Source of the DNA: Chloroflexota bacterium
GTDB lineage: Bacteria > Chloroflexota > Anaerolineae > Anaerolineales > Villigracilaceae
Direction of reading: 5' to 3'
Length of the DNA: 5,987 nt
NCBI GenBank assembly: GCA_021812905.1
Contig: JAKAMM010000117.1
Span: 1-5,987, forward strand
Positions 5,767 to 5,987 of this stretch are shown here, one piece after another. Position 1 is the first letter of the stretch. Every line of letters starts with the position of its first letter. The position numbers and the translations under genes are program-made. The notes beneath the pieces were generated by a model. The model had not been told where the DNA came from and ran no database searches. It worked only from the letters and a program-made list of their open reading frames with translations.

Positions 5767-5802
5767 ACATCCATTCGTTACTGAAAGTATTGGAATGGAT
5801 GT
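5767..5802 (-). other. Inverted repeat between the NBR1-like gene and the patatin gene
   Basis: ACATCCATTC (5767-5776) and GAATGGATGT (5793-5802) are perfect 10-bp inverted arms around a 16-nt loop, which contains a further 4-bp pair (TACT/AGTA). In transcription direction it starts 20 nt after the upstream stop codon, the usual place for a terminator, but no T run follows. It could instead be a structured leader element of the patatin cassette or a regulator-binding site. Confidence 0.5.
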
Positions 5803-5822
5803 TTCCGTTGAAGTTGATTCCT

Positions 5823-5987
5823 TTATGGAGTCGGAGTAGGCGGATTGGGCGTCTCGGTCGGCTTTGCAACTGTGAAGGAGACTACCAAGGTCGCTCCGAA
5901 CATATTATCGTTCGCGTCTGCCATTTTCCAATAACTGGTATATTCCCCTTCTTTTTTGGGAGCATCCATATTCAGGGAGACTTCGGT
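5823..5987 (-). CDS. C-terminal end of a protein with an NBR1-like Ig domain (partial)
   Basis: An open frame runs into the window edge with no stop and ends at TAA 5823-5825, giving the last 54 residues. Residues 1-40 have the alternating pattern of the final strands of an NBR1-type Ig-like domain: VSLNMDAPKKEGEYTSYWKM, then FGATLVVSFTV, where the P-x-x-x-G-x-Y-x-x-x-W spacing and the FG before the last strand are characteristic. The last 14 residues form a Thr/Pro-rich tail, TETPNPPTPTP. In bacteria, and in Chloroflexota in particular, such domains are common in secreted or lipid-anchored surface proteins; the protein's N terminus and any signal peptide lie outside the window. Frame, stop and composition make a real gene very likely; the domain name is recognised by pattern only. 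Confidence 0.75.
   Translation of the reverse strand, partial: TEVSLNMDAPKKEGEYTSYWKMADANDNMFGATLVVSFTVAKPTETPNPPTPTP

Noticed and set aside
5709..5774. Extension of the patatin gene to an upstream ATG at 5774
   Set aside because: The added 22 residues do not look like patatin, that ATG falls inside an inverted repeat, and the start at 5708 has a well-placed AGGA.

Overview
The window looks like a stretch of bacterial chromosome in which every credible gene lies on the minus strand. Reading in the direction of transcription (from 5987 down to 1), it holds the C-terminal end of a secreted or surface protein, a three-gene lipid/ester-hydrolase cassette, a three-gene extracytoplasmic cell-wall and thiol-redox cassette, and a peptidoglycan-editing factor bracketed by two related palindromic repeats. 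Gene content suggests a Chloroflexota (Anaerolineae-like) genome: a C-terminal NBR1-type Ig-like fragment with a Thr/Pro-rich tail, a Tat-exported L,D-transpeptidase, and a short glutaredoxin-like domain fused to DUF2085. That placement is inference from gene style; no marker gene is present.

Region by region. 5823-5987 is the end of a truncated gene whose last 54 residues resemble the end of an NBR1-like Ig domain. 5709-5822 is an intergenic gap with a 10-bp inverted repeat. 4827-5708 (patatin-like phospholipase), 4603-4830 (75-residue two-helix membrane protein) and 3960-4619 (alpha/beta-hydrolase carboxylesterase) overlap by 4 and 17 nt and are surely co-transcribed. 3873-3959 carries a good sigma70-like promoter (TTGACG, 17 nt, TATCCT) and a Shine-Dalgarno for the next operon. 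That operon is L,D-transpeptidase (2718-3872), CcdA-type thiol-disulfide transporter (1989-2708) and a glutaredoxin-like/DUF2085 fusion (968-1987), with 9 nt and 1 nt gaps. 903-967 is almost filled by a short palindromic repeat. pgeF (123-902) follows, and a longer version of the same repeat (23-115) lies just beyond its stop.

How the genes may work together. The L,D-transpeptidase uses a catalytic cysteine outside the cytoplasm, which must stay reduced. CcdA-type proteins carry reducing equivalents across the membrane, and the next gene joins a cytosolic CxxC glutaredoxin-like domain to a membrane domain with two cysteines predicted to face outside. The simplest reading is a wall cross-linking enzyme encoded with its own reduction pathway. 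PgeF, which keeps the peptidoglycan stem peptide composition correct, extends the wall theme. The patatin/esterase cassette is a separate unit acting on lipids or esters. The most notable candidates for something undescribed are the redox cassette with its fusion protein and the palindromic repeats that bracket pgeF.
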